Shown here piece by piece: positions 1-25,000 of a stretch of DNA of 64,000 nucleotides. The notes below the pieces were generated by a model that ran no database searches, was not told where the DNA came from, and saw nothing but the letters and a program-made list of their open reading frames with translations. The stretch comes from Wuchereria bancrofti (Eukaryota; Nematoda; Chromadorea; Rhabditida; Onchocercidae). The stretch lies in assembly GCA_005281725.1 (NCBI GenBank), contig SSBO01000004.1, positions 496,001-560,000 of the forward strand, read 5' to 3'. Made by a program: the position numbers and the translations under genes. Each line of letters begins with the position of its first letter. Positions within the stretch are counted from its first letter, which is position 1.

Positions 1-52
1 TAAAAGGTCGATTAAAATTATTTAATTTTGACTAAAAAATTAAGAAACTAAC

Positions 53-11405
<11,353 letters not shown>

Positions 11406-11437
11406 TCGTTTTGATTTTCTCTTTTTTTAGCAGTTCA

Positions 11438-11440
11438 ACT
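11438..11440 (-). promoter_or_regulatory. Splice acceptor just upstream of the rootletin start
   Basis: On the minus strand a strong acceptor (CATATTTTTTAG) ends about 33 bases before the rootletin ATG at 11405. It could be a trans-splice site for a spliced leader or the end of a 5'-UTR intron. The sequence alone does not decide which. Confidence 0.4.
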
Positions 11441-12667
11441 AAAAAATATGATTTTTTTACATTCAAATTAACTAAATTCAAATCGTTTGTACAAAATTCG
11501 AGAATTTTAGTTAACACAAAAAGAAAAAAAAGTTTTCAATTAAATGTAATAAAGCTCGAAATACTAAAACGAATTATAGTATGGTTAATAATAAACTAAT
11601 ATATAATTAATAACAACATTAATAATAATGATGATAAACGAGATAAAATAATAATAATGTAATAGTAATAACAGAAATAATTATAACAATTAATAATGAT
11701 ATAATAATAATGATATGAGCAATAATAATTCTTGCTTTATTTTTTTTGTTTTTTCTTTTGCACTTAAAATGCATTTTACAATAAGTGAATATTTCACTTT
11801 TCCAAAATTAAAACAAAAATATAGTTAGAATTTAAGTCGCAATAATTCCAGAAATATTTTTCCTATAAATTTAAAATTTTATAAATTTTTCACAAATATG
11901 AAATCATTACAAGTTTGGAACATAAATCTTTTTTACACACAAATAAATTTCGCAAAAATTTAATTTTAAATATCAAAAAAAGAAATAAAAAAAGAGTGAA
12001 AAATTTAACGAAAAGAATTCGATAATTATAATATATTAACCGGATGTAAGATAAGTTAATAATAAGAAAAAATCGGAATGAATGAACCGGATTTGATAAT
12101 TATAATAATGTTAACCGGATGTAAAATAAGTTACTAATAACAAGAAAAAATTAGAAGAAAATGAACGAACCGTACAGATGCGATTGTACAATGAATGAAC
12201 TAACTGGTAGCAATTTTGAGAATAAGTAATAAGGATGGTATTATCGAGAATAAATCGATATGCAAATTTCTTTAAAAAAGAACAGATATTATTACTGTAG
12301 GAAAGGAGAAATAAAGAGAGAAAGACAAAGAAAGAAAAAAAAGATTTATTTGATTAAATCAAATATCTGTCATACATATATATGCAAAATATTTTTATTT
12401 TGCCAAAATTTTGATAATATAAATTAATTTTTCTTTTCAATTAAATGAATAAATTAGAAAGAAAAAAAACGAATTTTTCAATTGTTAAAAATTCATTTGT
12501 GACTCATGTAATCAAGATAATAATAATAATTATACCAATAGCAATAACATTATTCTATTTTCAAAAATTTTAATTTACTAAAAATTATTACACTATTTAA
12601 ATTTATGATTCATTTGATTGCAATAATATTGAATTCTATTTTCAAAATGTTTTAATTTTTTTGTAAC

Positions 12668-12822
12668 TTAAATTGTTAAAATTTATGATTCATTTCATCG
12701 GAATACTGTCGCATTCTATTTTAAAATTAAAAAATGATTTGAAAGAGTTTGTTTAAATGAACAGATAATATAATAATTGCAAGAACAGTAATAATACCAA
12801 TATTGTCGCTTTACTCATATAA
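12668..12822. repeat. Left copy of a 155-bp direct duplication flanking an assembly gap
   Basis: This stretch is repeated without a visible mismatch at 12830-12984. The only thing between the copies is a run of seven N. This looks like an unmerged contig overlap, not a biological repeat. Confidence 0.9.
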
Positions 12823-12829
12823 NNNNNNN
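12823..12829. other. Assembly gap (7 N)
   Basis: Seven undetermined bases sit exactly between two identical 155-bp sequences. The true sequence probably contains one copy and no gap. Confidence 0.97.
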
Positions 12830-12984
12830 TTAAATTGTTAAAATTTATGATTCATTTCATCGGAATACTGTCGCATTCTATTTTAAAATTAAAAAATGAT
12901 TTGAAAGAGTTTGTTTAAATGAACAGATAATATAATAATTGCAAGAACAGTAATAATACCAATATTGTCGCTTTACTCATATAA
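12830..12984. repeat. Right copy of the 155-bp duplication
   Basis: Identical to 12668-12822; see that entry. Confidence 0.9.
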
Positions 12985-15900
12985 TATTATTATATGGAAG
13001 AAATGAAAAATGCAAAATTAATTAATGGAAAATTGATAATTACTTTTAAAAAAAAATTAGTTTTGTAGAGAAAAATGCATTTATAATATTATGCTTGCCT
13101 TGAGATGATACGAAATATTATTAATTAAAAGGATAATTAATTATGAGAAAGTAATCCATTCAATTCTGGTATAAAAAAATCTATGATAAATTGGCCAAGA
13201 ATGCTTCTTTTTTAGCCAGTTTATTAATCTTTTAACTTCTGACAATTTTTGATTATTCTTGCATTTTATTATTTTATCATTATTCTTATTCCCGTAACTT
13301 ATTAACTTTTTCTTATAATTTAATATTTTAGTCTTATGATTTATTATTTTATATATTATTTTAATTTATTGATTCGTATAAAAATATCTTAGTTTTTTTG
13401 TATTTTTTCTTTCTTCCCTTTTATTTTTGTTTATTTATATTCAAAAAAAAAAAGAAAAATTAATCTATGATCTTTCTGTGCAATACCTAATTTCATCAAA
13501 ATGTTTATTTGCCTCTTTTTCATTTATTTCTGTCTAATCATTAAATCAAAAGTAGCTAAATCAAAAACTGAAATATTGAAATATGTAATAAACGGTTACA
13601 TAAATTTAGATAATTAAGTTGGAAATTAAAAAAATTTGTGAAATTTACCTGTAAGCATATGATTACCTAGCTAACTAGCATATTGATTTTAAAAATATAA
13701 ACTGAATAGACGGTCCTTTCATTCCTGTCACCGAGAGAATGCGAGAATGATGAGAAATGCTGGTAACCATTCATTTAGATTATACAATTCTCAATATTCA
13801 CTTCTATTCTGTTTAACGACTTTTTCCTCTCTTTTTTTTCTTTTTGATATATAAATTTCTGGAAATTTAAAATTGTTTTTTAACATTTTAAATTTAAAAT
13901 CGTTAAAAATAAACAAAGTATTTCGTTTCCTTAATATTTTTGAAAAAAAAATGGATGAAAAGTCAATTATAAAATAATGAAAACATAAAGTTATTATTAT
14001 CAAACAATTCAAAAAATCTCAATAAAGCGTAAATTTTCTTCCGATGTTTATTGAAATATTTGCAAGCAAAGCAATTCATTTTTTTTAAGATTGGGGAAAA
14101 GAACATTTCGAAGAGACGAGGAAAAGCAGACAGTGAAAAAAAAACAAGAATGAAATGAAAGAGGAGACGAGAAAGAAAAAAGAAAAACAAAATGAAACAA
14201 AAAAAAATGAAAAAATGACAGGAATGAATGAATTTGTATTACTATTTAAAAAAATTTTTTTTGATATATATCAAATAGCATAAAAATTTAAGCTTCAAAT
14301 ATAAATTTTCATTAATATATAAAAGAAGACAACTAGAAATGAATTAATAATTGTTTAAAAAGTATAACGATTAAAAAAAAGAAAAGTAAAAAGACTTTTT
14401 TTTAATAATCAGAAAATTTTCTATCAATATTTCATGGTTTTTTTTGCAAGATTTTTTCTTTTTTTTTTGTAATATTTTGTTGAAATAGAAATTTCGACCG
14501 GTATTTTGTTGACAAAAGTGCAACTTTTGTCGATATTTTCGAGAGAAAAAAAAATTTTTTATGGTATTTTGATGAGACATAAAAGTTTTACTGATATATC
14601 AATCAGATTTTGATGATGACATTTTACCTTTCTTTCAGTTGTTTTATTTTCATCGTGACAACTTTTCTCATGCTTGAAAAAATTATCGTTTATTACTTAA
14701 TTACTTGAAAAATATATGAAACTAAAAAAATACTATACATAATTTAAAGATTTTTTCAAATGCTTTTATTTTTTAAATCTTGCTAAAATACAAAATTTTC
14801 CTACTGCTTAAAGTACAGAATAGAGAAAAACTTTCTTTTTCTTTAAAAAAAAAGAAAAGATTATAAAATTTTAAATTGCTTCACCGGAAGCTATAAATCA
14901 TAACGGTCACATAAATAATACTTTCTAATAATATCTCTTTTAAAAAAAGAAAATAAGAGAAAAATTTATGCATTGGTTCTCAACATTTAAGTATTTCTTT
15001 TAAATCAATTATTATTTAAGATGTGAAGAAAACAAATGCAAAGAAACTGAATTTTTTTTCAAAAAAAAAATGTGATCAATTATTTGCTAAAAAGAAAAGT
15101 AAGAAAAAGAAGAAAATTAGTAAAAATAAGGGATTGAAAAATTTAAACAAAAGGAATTTATTTGATAATAAACTGAAGCTGTTAACTCGAAACTTTATTA
15201 TTATTAATAGTAGTAGTAGTATTGCTATTGTTATTATTATACTTTAGAGAAAGAATATTGAAGTCTATTATGTTTTATAAAAAAAAAAAAAACTTAGCTT
15301 TAAAAAAAAGTTGAAAAATTGCACTAAAATGTAATCCATAGTAATTAATAATAACTAATACTTTCTATACGCTAATGATATCATTATAATGATAATAGAG
15401 AATTGGAAACTATTATCATTCAATTGATGAATTATTTTTGCTTTCCTTTTTTTAAGATAATAGAAAATATTTGCTCATACAAATTATAGTTTATTTAAGA
15501 GGTAAAGGAGAAAAGGACAGCAATAATGATTTGCTTGCTCATGTATCTTTGATCATTATAGCTTATCATTTTATTATCATTACATACCATACAATGACTC
15601 GAAAAAAAAAAGAAAACTAATCAAATAAGATGAAAACATCTAATTAAATAATGTTTTTCATTCCTTTTCTCCATTTGTTTCCTTCTTTCATTTTTTTCCC
15701 CTTCTCAATTTGAAGCTTTCACAGTGTCGTTTAATTTTTTAATCAATAATGATCAGTTAAATCATTCATATATTTTTTTAATTAATATCATCCATTTCAA
15801 ACGATTGATATATGTTCTTAAAATAATGCTTAATTGCATTTCTCTTTCTTACTAAATCAACATTCCATGATAATAATGTTTTTTAATTAAAAAAAACTTA

Positions 15901-17997
15901 CGCATTTTGAATTTTATTTTTCTATTTTTTATCATTTTAAATTCTCACTAAATCAGAAAGAAGGAAATGATAAAATTTTAAAAAAGCAAAAATGAAAATA
16001 AAAGAAAAAACAAGACGATAAATCGAATTCTAAAAAAACCAAAAATAATAGTTGAGAATGTTAAAAAGCTAATTAATTGACACATAGTTAGTTATCAAAA
16101 TAATTATTATGATTATTCGTCATCAATTATAATTTTGAATATTTTAATTAACTGAAATCATTAAACAAATTATTCATCTAATAGCATCAAAAAATGAATA
16201 AATAAAAAATAGAGATTGAAAATATAGCAAAGTATCATTTGGAAAAGTTAAACATTTCGCTTCATATTATCCAAAATTATTAAAAAAAATTTAACTTCAA
16301 AAGATGCGGAAATTATTCGTTTCTCATTCTTTCTCCTTAAACCATATCATTTTTTAAATTACTTATCATTAAAATCGCATTAATTCACTTTTTCATCTAT
16401 GGATGAACAAATGAGCTGTGTGAAATTTATGTGCATGTTTTTGTATTTCAAAAACCTGAAATTAAACAATTTGAAGAAATTCCAGATTTTTCTCTTTTTT
16501 TTTCCATAATTATCAACACTTTTCTGCTCCTATTATGCTACTCTTTCCCTATTGGTATCGCAAAAAAAAAAGAAAATAAATGAATAAAGAAAATGTGATA
16601 AATATTTTGTTATTTTTTGACAAAAAATAATACGAAACAGAGTGCATTTGAAACCGATGAACAATTATCAAATTAATTAAGGCAATTTAATACGAATTAA
16701 TGAATCAAAGAATTGAAATGCAACACAACAAAATTTTTGTGCCATTACCAAATTTAAACATCATTAAATGATTTAAGAAAAAAAGAAAAAGAGAAAGAAA
16801 AAAGTAAAAAAGAAGAAAGAAATTGATATAATTATAATTAAATGCATGGAATGCTGAAATATAGCAATATTGATTGATCTCTTCTGCTTTATTTTTCATT
16901 TTGTATCTTTTGTACCATTTTTTTTTAACTTGATAAGATTTAAATAATAGAATAGTAAAATAAATTTTTATTTTTCCATATCATTTTTAAATATACAAAA
17001 TATATTGCTAATATTAAATCTTACCTATTTATGTAGTAATAATAATAAATAATCAATAATTAATAATAATAACAAAAGTGATAATAGTAGTAATAACAAT
17101 AATAAATTATTTATTGTTATTACTATTATATTTTTTAATACATCTTCATAAATTATTGAATTATTAAATTATTTATTATATCTTCATAAATTATTAAAAT
17201 GAGAAGTTTTTAAATAATATACTATAAAATTTAACTTGATCCAATTTTTTTTAAATATACTATAAAATTTATTCACTATACGAATGATATTTATATCGAA
17301 GAAAATGGAGAAAAAAAATATGGTAACTATATACAATGATGGTATGAGAAGTAGTATCACGTTAAAGTTATTTTACAAAATGAATAATTTATTTGAGCGT
17401 TTATTTTGATAAATGAATCATTGGACTTTTAAAATGTTTAACATTTTAAAAGTAACAATTTCATTTTCATTATTGTATACAAAATATGAAATAAAATGTT
17501 TGATAAAAATTTAAAATAAAATGTTGGATTATCATCATAATCGTTATCATTACTACTATTACTACTAATAATAATACAAAGCAAATAATAATGGAATTTT
17601 TGCTCTTTTTTTGATAAGTTTATATTAATAGTATTGTTTTCTGATAATTTTTGCTGAGTTTTTTCAAATTTTATATAAGTTGTAAATTTTCAAAATTTAA
17701 AGAGAAGAATGATAAAACATTAAAAAATTTTTTGATGCATATTTCAGTCTTTTTGTTTTTTCTTCTTTTTCCTATTGATGATAATAACAAATGTAAAAGT
17801 GAATTAGCTAAAAGTTAAGCTAACAAGATGTTTATCAGTTTTCTTTATCAATATATCATTGACATACATATAAAATAGCAACAGCAAAAGGAAAAGAACA
17901 CTGAAATAGATGATAGAAGTTTCTGGCAAACCAAATAAAAAAATTAAAAAAAATTGATGGAAATGTATATACTCCGATTTTATTTGTAAAAGAAGGA

Positions 17998-18058
17998 TGG
18001 AGAGAGAGAGAGAGACAGAGAGAGAGGGAAGGGGAAAGAAAGAAAGAAAGAAAGAAAA
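17998..18058. repeat. Purine-only (GA)n / (GAAA)n tract
   Basis: A GAGAGA run passes into AAAGAAAG units. A strand bias of this kind can support triplex structures. The reading frames across it are low-complexity artefacts. Confidence 0.8.
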
Positions 18059-18181
18059 AACGTAGTCTTTTAAGCAAATCATAATGCACTTTTCAATATT
18101 GATTGGAAATTGAAAAAAAAGGCGAGATAAATGTTCCAACCATTGAAGAAAAATCAATGAGAAATTTTCTGTTTCACTCTC

Positions 18182-18325
18182 GAAAGAAATTCAACAAGCG
18201 ATTTTTCTGTTCCCCGGAAAGAAATTCATTGAATGATTTTTCCATCCCGTGGAAAGGAATTCAATGAATGAGTTTTTGTCCAGTAGAAAGGAATTCGATA
18301 GATTTTTTTTTGCTGAGGAAAACTC
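18182..18325. repeat. Degenerate minisatellite, period about 35 bp
   Basis: Four units begin GAAAGAAATTCA or GAAAGGAATTC and continue with a T-rich core and a short CCCCG, CCGTG or CCAGTA end. They diverge from each other, so the array is old. Confidence 0.7.
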
Positions 18326-18544
18326 AACAAAAATTATAAAATGTTGTCCTTGAATGAAATATAAGGATGAAATAAGAAAAGAATACAAAAAGATGATAGT
18401 TTCTGGCAAAAATATAATGGATAATTTGTAAAATGAGCGATGAAAATTTGTTGAAAAATCGAAAAGAATAAAATGAAATATTTTTTGGAAGAAACAATCA
18501 AATGAAAATGTATGTATGCATTCGTTCAAAATAACAGTTAAACA

Positions 18545-18785
18545 CCAACAAAAAAAAAACAACAATAATAATGATAATAAAAAAAAAAAATGAAAATAAG
18601 CAATGACAACGACAAGCACAATAATAACAATAACAGCAACAGCAATAATAATATTAGCAACAACAATGATAACAGTAGCAACGATAACAACAACAGCAAT
18701 AGCAATAATGACAAAAACAATAACAATAATTACACAGAAAATAGTAATAATGACAACAATAAAAGTAGCTATAACAATTTGAATT
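18545..18785. repeat. Degenerate AAC/AAT/AGC trinucleotide tract
   Basis: A long interspersed triplet tract that produces an Asn/Ser-rich frame on one strand and a Leu/Val/Ile-rich frame of about 200 codons on the other. Neither looks like a gene. Confidence 0.85.
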
Positions 18786-21714
18786 TTAATAGCTAAATAA
18801 TTAACTAACAATGCATTCGATAAATAATAAACAAATAAAACTGATAAATGAATATAAATTTCAGTAAATAAATTATATCAAAAACAAAAGTGAAAAAGAA
18901 ATGAAACTCTTTTTTTCATTTAAATAAACATATTTCTAAGTTAAAATGGAAAATGGGAATTACAAAAGTTGTTATAGCTGTTGCAAACATTAATTAATTA
19001 ATTAATTATACAATTCGTTGAGAAGTGAAAAAAAAGGAGAGTGAGAGAACCAAAGAGAGAGGTGGAAGAAAAAAAAGAAAATAGACTGAAATTTAAGGTG
19101 AAAATTGTGTACTTTACCATTAATACAACGATTGGCACAAATTGTTAATGCTTTAAAAAATAGAAACAAAATGAGAAAGAAATAACTAAAATGAATTGTA
19201 AAAAAATAAGAAAATTTCTCGAAAGAAAAAAAAAGATAAAATAATAAATTATCGATGTATTTTTTCCCTTTTCTTTCTCTTAATTTGATCGAATCATTCT
19301 TTCGTTTTAATCGCCTTTTTATTTTTTTCCATATGAAAACTAATTAAAATTATTTTCGCAGAAAAATTTTTTCGTAAATTATAATTGGTAATATTTACAT
19401 TGTTTTGAAAGCTCGCTCTCATGAATTTTTAATATTTCAATTTGTAACTAAATTTTTTTAATGGATTTTGACTTTTTGACTGTTCCTTTTTTTGGGAGCA
19501 AAAATTTGATTAATTTTTTTTTCATTGTTTGTTTTTAATTTGAATACTTTCAAAATGAACATATTTAATAATATTGGTTTTTTTATCATTGATTAATTTG
19601 AAGTAAATACTTAACGATAAATTTATCTGTTTGTTTGTTTTTTTATTATTATTTATAACTAATTAATTTCCTTTCCTCCGTTCCATTTTTTGTTTTTTAA
19701 AGTTGATAAGATTTATGCAACTAATTAAATTGCAATTAAATTTTTTGTTACACAAATATTGCATGAATATTATCTTCTATTGCTGACGATGATAATTAAC
19801 TGAAATTATCACTAGTATTTTACCATTAAAGAAAAAAAACAACTATCAAAATTTAATTCTTAATAAAACTTGCAAAATACCATTATTTTTTAATTATTTC
19901 TTTTTTTAGTTGCAATATTTTAAAATAAAATATGTAATCATTCAGAATTTCTATTTATCGTTTTTTTTTAATTTTTCTGCTATCGATTTATTTCTTAATT
20001 TTTTGCTAACAACAAAAAAAATTATGAAAAAGTTTGAAAATTTTCCAAAACATTCTATCATTTTTAATGCTTAATACTTATTAGCCGTTTAAAATTTTTG
20101 TAAATTGTTTAAAATTTTCCAGAGAAAAAACGAAAACCTTTTTTATGCTAAAATTTCAGATTGTTCCAAATATAAATAACTGGAAAATTTTTAATTTTAT
20201 TCATTACCACAATATATTTCATCAATATCATTCAATTATTATTGAACGATAAATTAAAATTACTGCAAATCAGAAATTAACAATTTGAAATTATGCTTCC
20301 ATTTGTCATTTATTTTTATTATATTTGATTAAAGTAAACAATAAGTTAATGTTAAGTACATAAAATCTGCAGGAAAAAAAGAAAAACAATTAGCAATAAA
20401 ATGTCAACAAGATAAATCATCAAATAAGAAAGAAAAAGCACTTTCGAAAAAAAAACCAAACAAAAGTGCACAAATGAAAAAAAGAAATGAAATGTAAAAG
20501 ATAATATTACTAAAGGCCAAACCTTTAATCAATTTCATATTTATATTTTAAAAAAAAATGAAACATGTCATACACTTACTTTATTTGTTTGTTATATCAA
20601 CGAAGAAAAAAAAGATTTGAGTTTTCACTTTCGCTTTTTTTTGGATATAAAATTTTTAAACGTAAAATTTATTTGAAATGAAATAAAATGAATTAATACA
20701 TGTTAAAAAGAAATGGAATAGGAAATTAAAAAACGGAATTGAATAATTGATTAGAATAAAATAGAGATGATAGAAGAAGAATTTTTTTTTGTCTCGCTTC
20801 CTTTCTTTTTTTTAAAAATATAAAATTTGAAAAAATACTAGCTTAAATGAAATAAGAAATGAAATGGAAAATACAAATGAATAGCTGGATGAATAGAACT
20901 AAAAATCAGAATTAGAATTAGATGAAAAAGAAAAAATAGGAAAAATGAAGGAATATGATTTACAAGTAATATAGAATGTTATATGTCAACATGAAATGTT
21001 TAATTTAATTTAATCTTACTTAATTTCATTTCCATTTTCTTTCTTTTTTTGTTGAAAACGATAAATTACTGCATTCTTTTCTCTTTTAAAAATTATATTT
21101 GTTTTTTACATTTCTTCATTATTACATTTCAAAAAAATTAAGCTATCATTTGTAAGTAGAAAAAATTAGCCAAATAAGAGTAAAAGTAATGGAATAAAAT
21201 ATGCCAATTATATATGTAAATATTTTAATTATTATGATAAGATCGTGATATACTTACTAATTTAAATTTTAAAGCTAAGAATTTTGCTCATCCAAAAAAA
21301 TAGCAAAGAGAAATAGCTGAAATAAAATTTGGTACAAATTTGTAACAAATTAATATTTTACACAAAAATAAAAAAAATTCTTTCTTCTTTCAACAATTTT
21401 TCTCATTTTCTTCCCACTTTTTTTCTCACTATAACGCAAAAGCATTTCTTAATTTAATGTGAAATAATGATTCATACAAATTTTATAATTAATTTTTTCA
21501 AATTTCTCTTCTTTTTTGTGCAACAAAATTAATTTTAATTCTTTTTGAAATAAGTTGAAAATTTCGTTTTATTTTTTCCAATTTTTTTTTGTTCATTTTT
21601 ATTTTGATTTTGGAAAGGAAAATTAAATTAATTCACTTAAATTTAATAAGAAAAAGTCTATTTCTTGTTGTTTGGATTAATTTCGATAGTTTATAGATAT
21701 TTATATTTACTTAT

Positions 21715-21872
21715 TTATTTAACTTATTTAATCACTTATTTATCTATTCATTCATTTATTTATTTACAGGTCTACTTATATATTTAATTATACTCAAATT
21801 TATTTATTAATTCACTTATTCTTTTATTTATTTATTTATTTATACATTTATTTATTTATTATTTGTTTATAT
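21715..21872. repeat. Degenerate TTTA/TTA tetranucleotide tract
   Basis: Many TTTA and ACTTATTTA units lie in tandem with interruptions. Confidence 0.8.
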
Positions 21873-21984
21873 ATTGATGCTAAAAAAAAGGCATTTAGAG
21901 AGAAGCTAAGAGATGGAAGGGGGAAAAAAGAATGGCTTTTTAAAAAGGATACAAAAGAAAGGCTATGCTATAGCATTTAAATCG

Positions 21985-22052
21985 ATGTTTTAGCAAGATG
22001 AGAAGGGGGAAGGGGGAGGGAGAAAGGGAGGGAGAGAGGGAGAGAAATATTT
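21985..22052. repeat. G-rich purine tract (GGGA/GAGGGA)
   Basis: A run of GGGGGA, GGGAG and GAGAGG units, unusually G-rich for this AT-rich desert. It could form triplex or quadruplex structures; nothing else is visible around it. Confidence 0.75.
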
Positions 22053-25000
22053 AGAGAGGAAAATGTAAAGCATAAAAATTGGACTTAATGATAAGGCTTA
22101 AAAAGCTTAATCGAAACATGAGAAAAATATTGATAATCAATATTAAAAAAAAAAAAAACGAACAGCTGTAATGATGAAAAACAAAAATGTGTTCATTTCA
22201 GGGAGAACAAAAAAAAGAGCAAAATTGAAATAAAAACTTAAAAAACAAAATAAAAGAAAAATAACTTAGAGAATAATTTGTATAGCTTAAGTAAAGTTTT
22301 TAGTATGAAATATAGCCAAAGATTTTAGTGTTTAGTATAAAAATGAGTCAAGGATTATTATACCTTTCATGCAATTACTTGTTGACAATTGCTTCCTTCA
22401 AAATTTTCTTTTTTTTCATTTCATTTTGCTTTTGCATGATTTTTTGCGTTCCCTCGACATTATAATTTTCTGGAAAATTAATATCGGAAAACCGGATATT
22501 TTACTATTGTTATTTAATGCGAACAAAAATTCTATAATTAAACATCCAAAACAATTAATTTAGTGAAGAAAAAAAATTTAACACTTTTTCCATCATATCT
22601 TTTCATTAAAGTTTAATAATTTAAAGGATTTTCTCTTAATTATACTAAAATAGCAATTACTTTATTACAATTATTTGTAGAATATAATTAATAAAAGCAT
22701 GTTTAATTTGTTGAAAAAATTTAATTAATTAAGACTTTAATTAGCTAGAAAAATTCACCACTTTTTTTTTTTAGTTATTCTATAACAAACATTGGTATTT
22801 TACATTTGGTTTTTTACACACAAAAATTCATTTATCCATTTGATATTTTTATGATTCTGAAAATATTTCAGATTTTTCTTGAATATAAAATATATAAATA
22901 AAACATTTTAAAATTTTGTTTCAAAAAAAATTTTTTTTTCATCTTCTTTTCTTTTTTCGTTTTTTTGCAATATAGCCAATTTTTGTTTGTTCAATAATAT
23001 AAGCAATAAATGAACAATTCTCCTACTTTTCTCCCTTCTTTTTTTCTTTTTTTGAAAAATCGTAAAAATCAGAAATTTTTATGATTTCATCCGTCAAAAC
23101 ATCAGCAATTTTTTCTTTTTTGTTTTAAAACTCAAATTGATTGGAATGTATTATCATTAAAGCTATGAGTAATTAAATTCATTTCTTTTTAAAATAAAAA
23201 AAAAGAAATTTTTTCTTAAATATTCGTGTATAAATGTTTTGAAAGTAAAGAAGTAATGATTAATAGTAAAATTAATGAATGAATTATTAGTTGTTAATGT
23301 TTGAAAAAGGTTAGCTTAATTATATTAAGGAATAAAGATATCAAAATATTTCATTCATTTATTTATAACTATATCATAGATTATAATTAAGTTAAACTTC
23401 TTTAAATAGTATCTGATATGTACACAAAATCGTTGCAATAAAAATTGTGAAGATTATTTATAGTGATTAATTTCGTTTAATTGTACACAAAATTAATCAC
23501 AAAATATAACGACGAAAATCTTGTAAAATATACAAATATACCAATATAACCTGATTTATATTATATAAATTAATAATATGATTTAAAAATAATTTATTGT
23601 AATATGATTAAAATATGCATGAACAAATGTACATTTCAGAATTAAATTATTATATAAATTAATAAGTTATAATGATAAAAGGTTAATTTGTAAGATAATA
23701 AATGATAAACTAAGTTAATGTCTATTTAATTGTTTGATTTTTTGATAAATTTATAGATATATTAGTAATAATAATGTTTCAATAATTATTTCGACACACA
23801 CGCACACATATATATACACAAATTCATTCCTTAATATAATTTAAAATATTATGTTTAGTTATTAACTACCAATCAGCGTTGATATAAATTAAAGTAACAT
23901 TCTTCTAATTATTTAAATACTTATATTATTAGTAAATCTATTTTAAAAAATATTCATTTCGTTGCATTTACACATGAATACATCCCTTAATAGATTTAAA
24001 ATAGTTTGGAATATTATTTTTAATAATTACTTGTTAATTAGCATAGGTTAAAATAACATCCTTTTGGTCATTTGCTTGAATACTTATTATTGATAAATGA
24101 AGCATATTTACTAATAATAATATTTCAATAATTATTTATTTCGTTACACATATACACAAATATATATAGTTATTAATTATTTAATTAATACAGATGAATA
24201 AAAGTGAAAAATAATTATTACTTTAATTTGAATTCCAATCAACATTTGCACAACTATTCTCTTTTTTCTTTCATCTTTCTTCCCATTTTTTTTTAAATTT
24301 CAACTTTTTTTTTCATTTTAAAGATTCTTTAAAATATTCATTTTACAAAAGCAATATATTTTAGCTCTTTTTCTTTTTTTGTGCTTTACTTGCTTCACTT
24401 TTTTACTGAGTTTGAATGAAACAAAATCAGAGAAATTTGAAGTAGAAATGGAGGAGAAAAAAACAAAAAACTAACAAACGAATAAACAAATAAATAAAAA
24501 AAAGGAAAAGCTAACAAAATTTTTGCGATGTGATGATTAGACGAGTACAAAATGTGAAAAAAATGATGGATGAAAACTTTTTTTTATTTTTTGCTTTTTT
24601 TTCAAGAAATAAATTGAATATATCTATTATTTTCTCCTTACTTTTTTCTTTCAAATCATTTTGAAAGATACTAAAAAACAGTGATTTTCCTTTTTTAATT
24701 TTTCTTTTTTTTCTTTTCCTACAAATAAAGATGAAATTAATTTTTGAAAAGAAACAATTTTGTGATGAAATATTTTTTTTTGGCGAATTAATTTTTCTTT
24801 CCTTTTTATTTTTATAAACCATTTTATTAATGTGTTTACAATGAATAAATGTCTATAAGAAATTCGAAAAGATATATTATTAATTTATCAAATTCTAGAA
24901 ATTTGTTTTCTTTCTTTTTTTTTTTGTTGTCCAATAGAATATTTTAAGTGCTTTGAATGATGTGACAATGAATAGGGATAAGTAATAAAGTTATGTGTAA

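Noticed and set aside
13700..13775. Slightly GC-richer island in the desert
   Set aside because: Short frames only and no consistent exon; noted but not assignable.
17804..18157. Minus-strand frames with Ser/Leu repeats
   Set aside because: Derived from the GA/GAAA purine tract.
18191..18811. Longest single open frame (206 codons, minus strand)
   Set aside because: It crosses a trinucleotide tract and a 35-bp minisatellite; the sequence is low-complexity Ile/Val/Leu and then repeat-derived. No domain, no splice partners.
19118..19150. 33-bp possible micro-exon on the minus strand (reads LTICANRCIN)
   Set aside because: It has acceptor- and donor-like ends, but its phase does not fit rootletin and no other partner exists.
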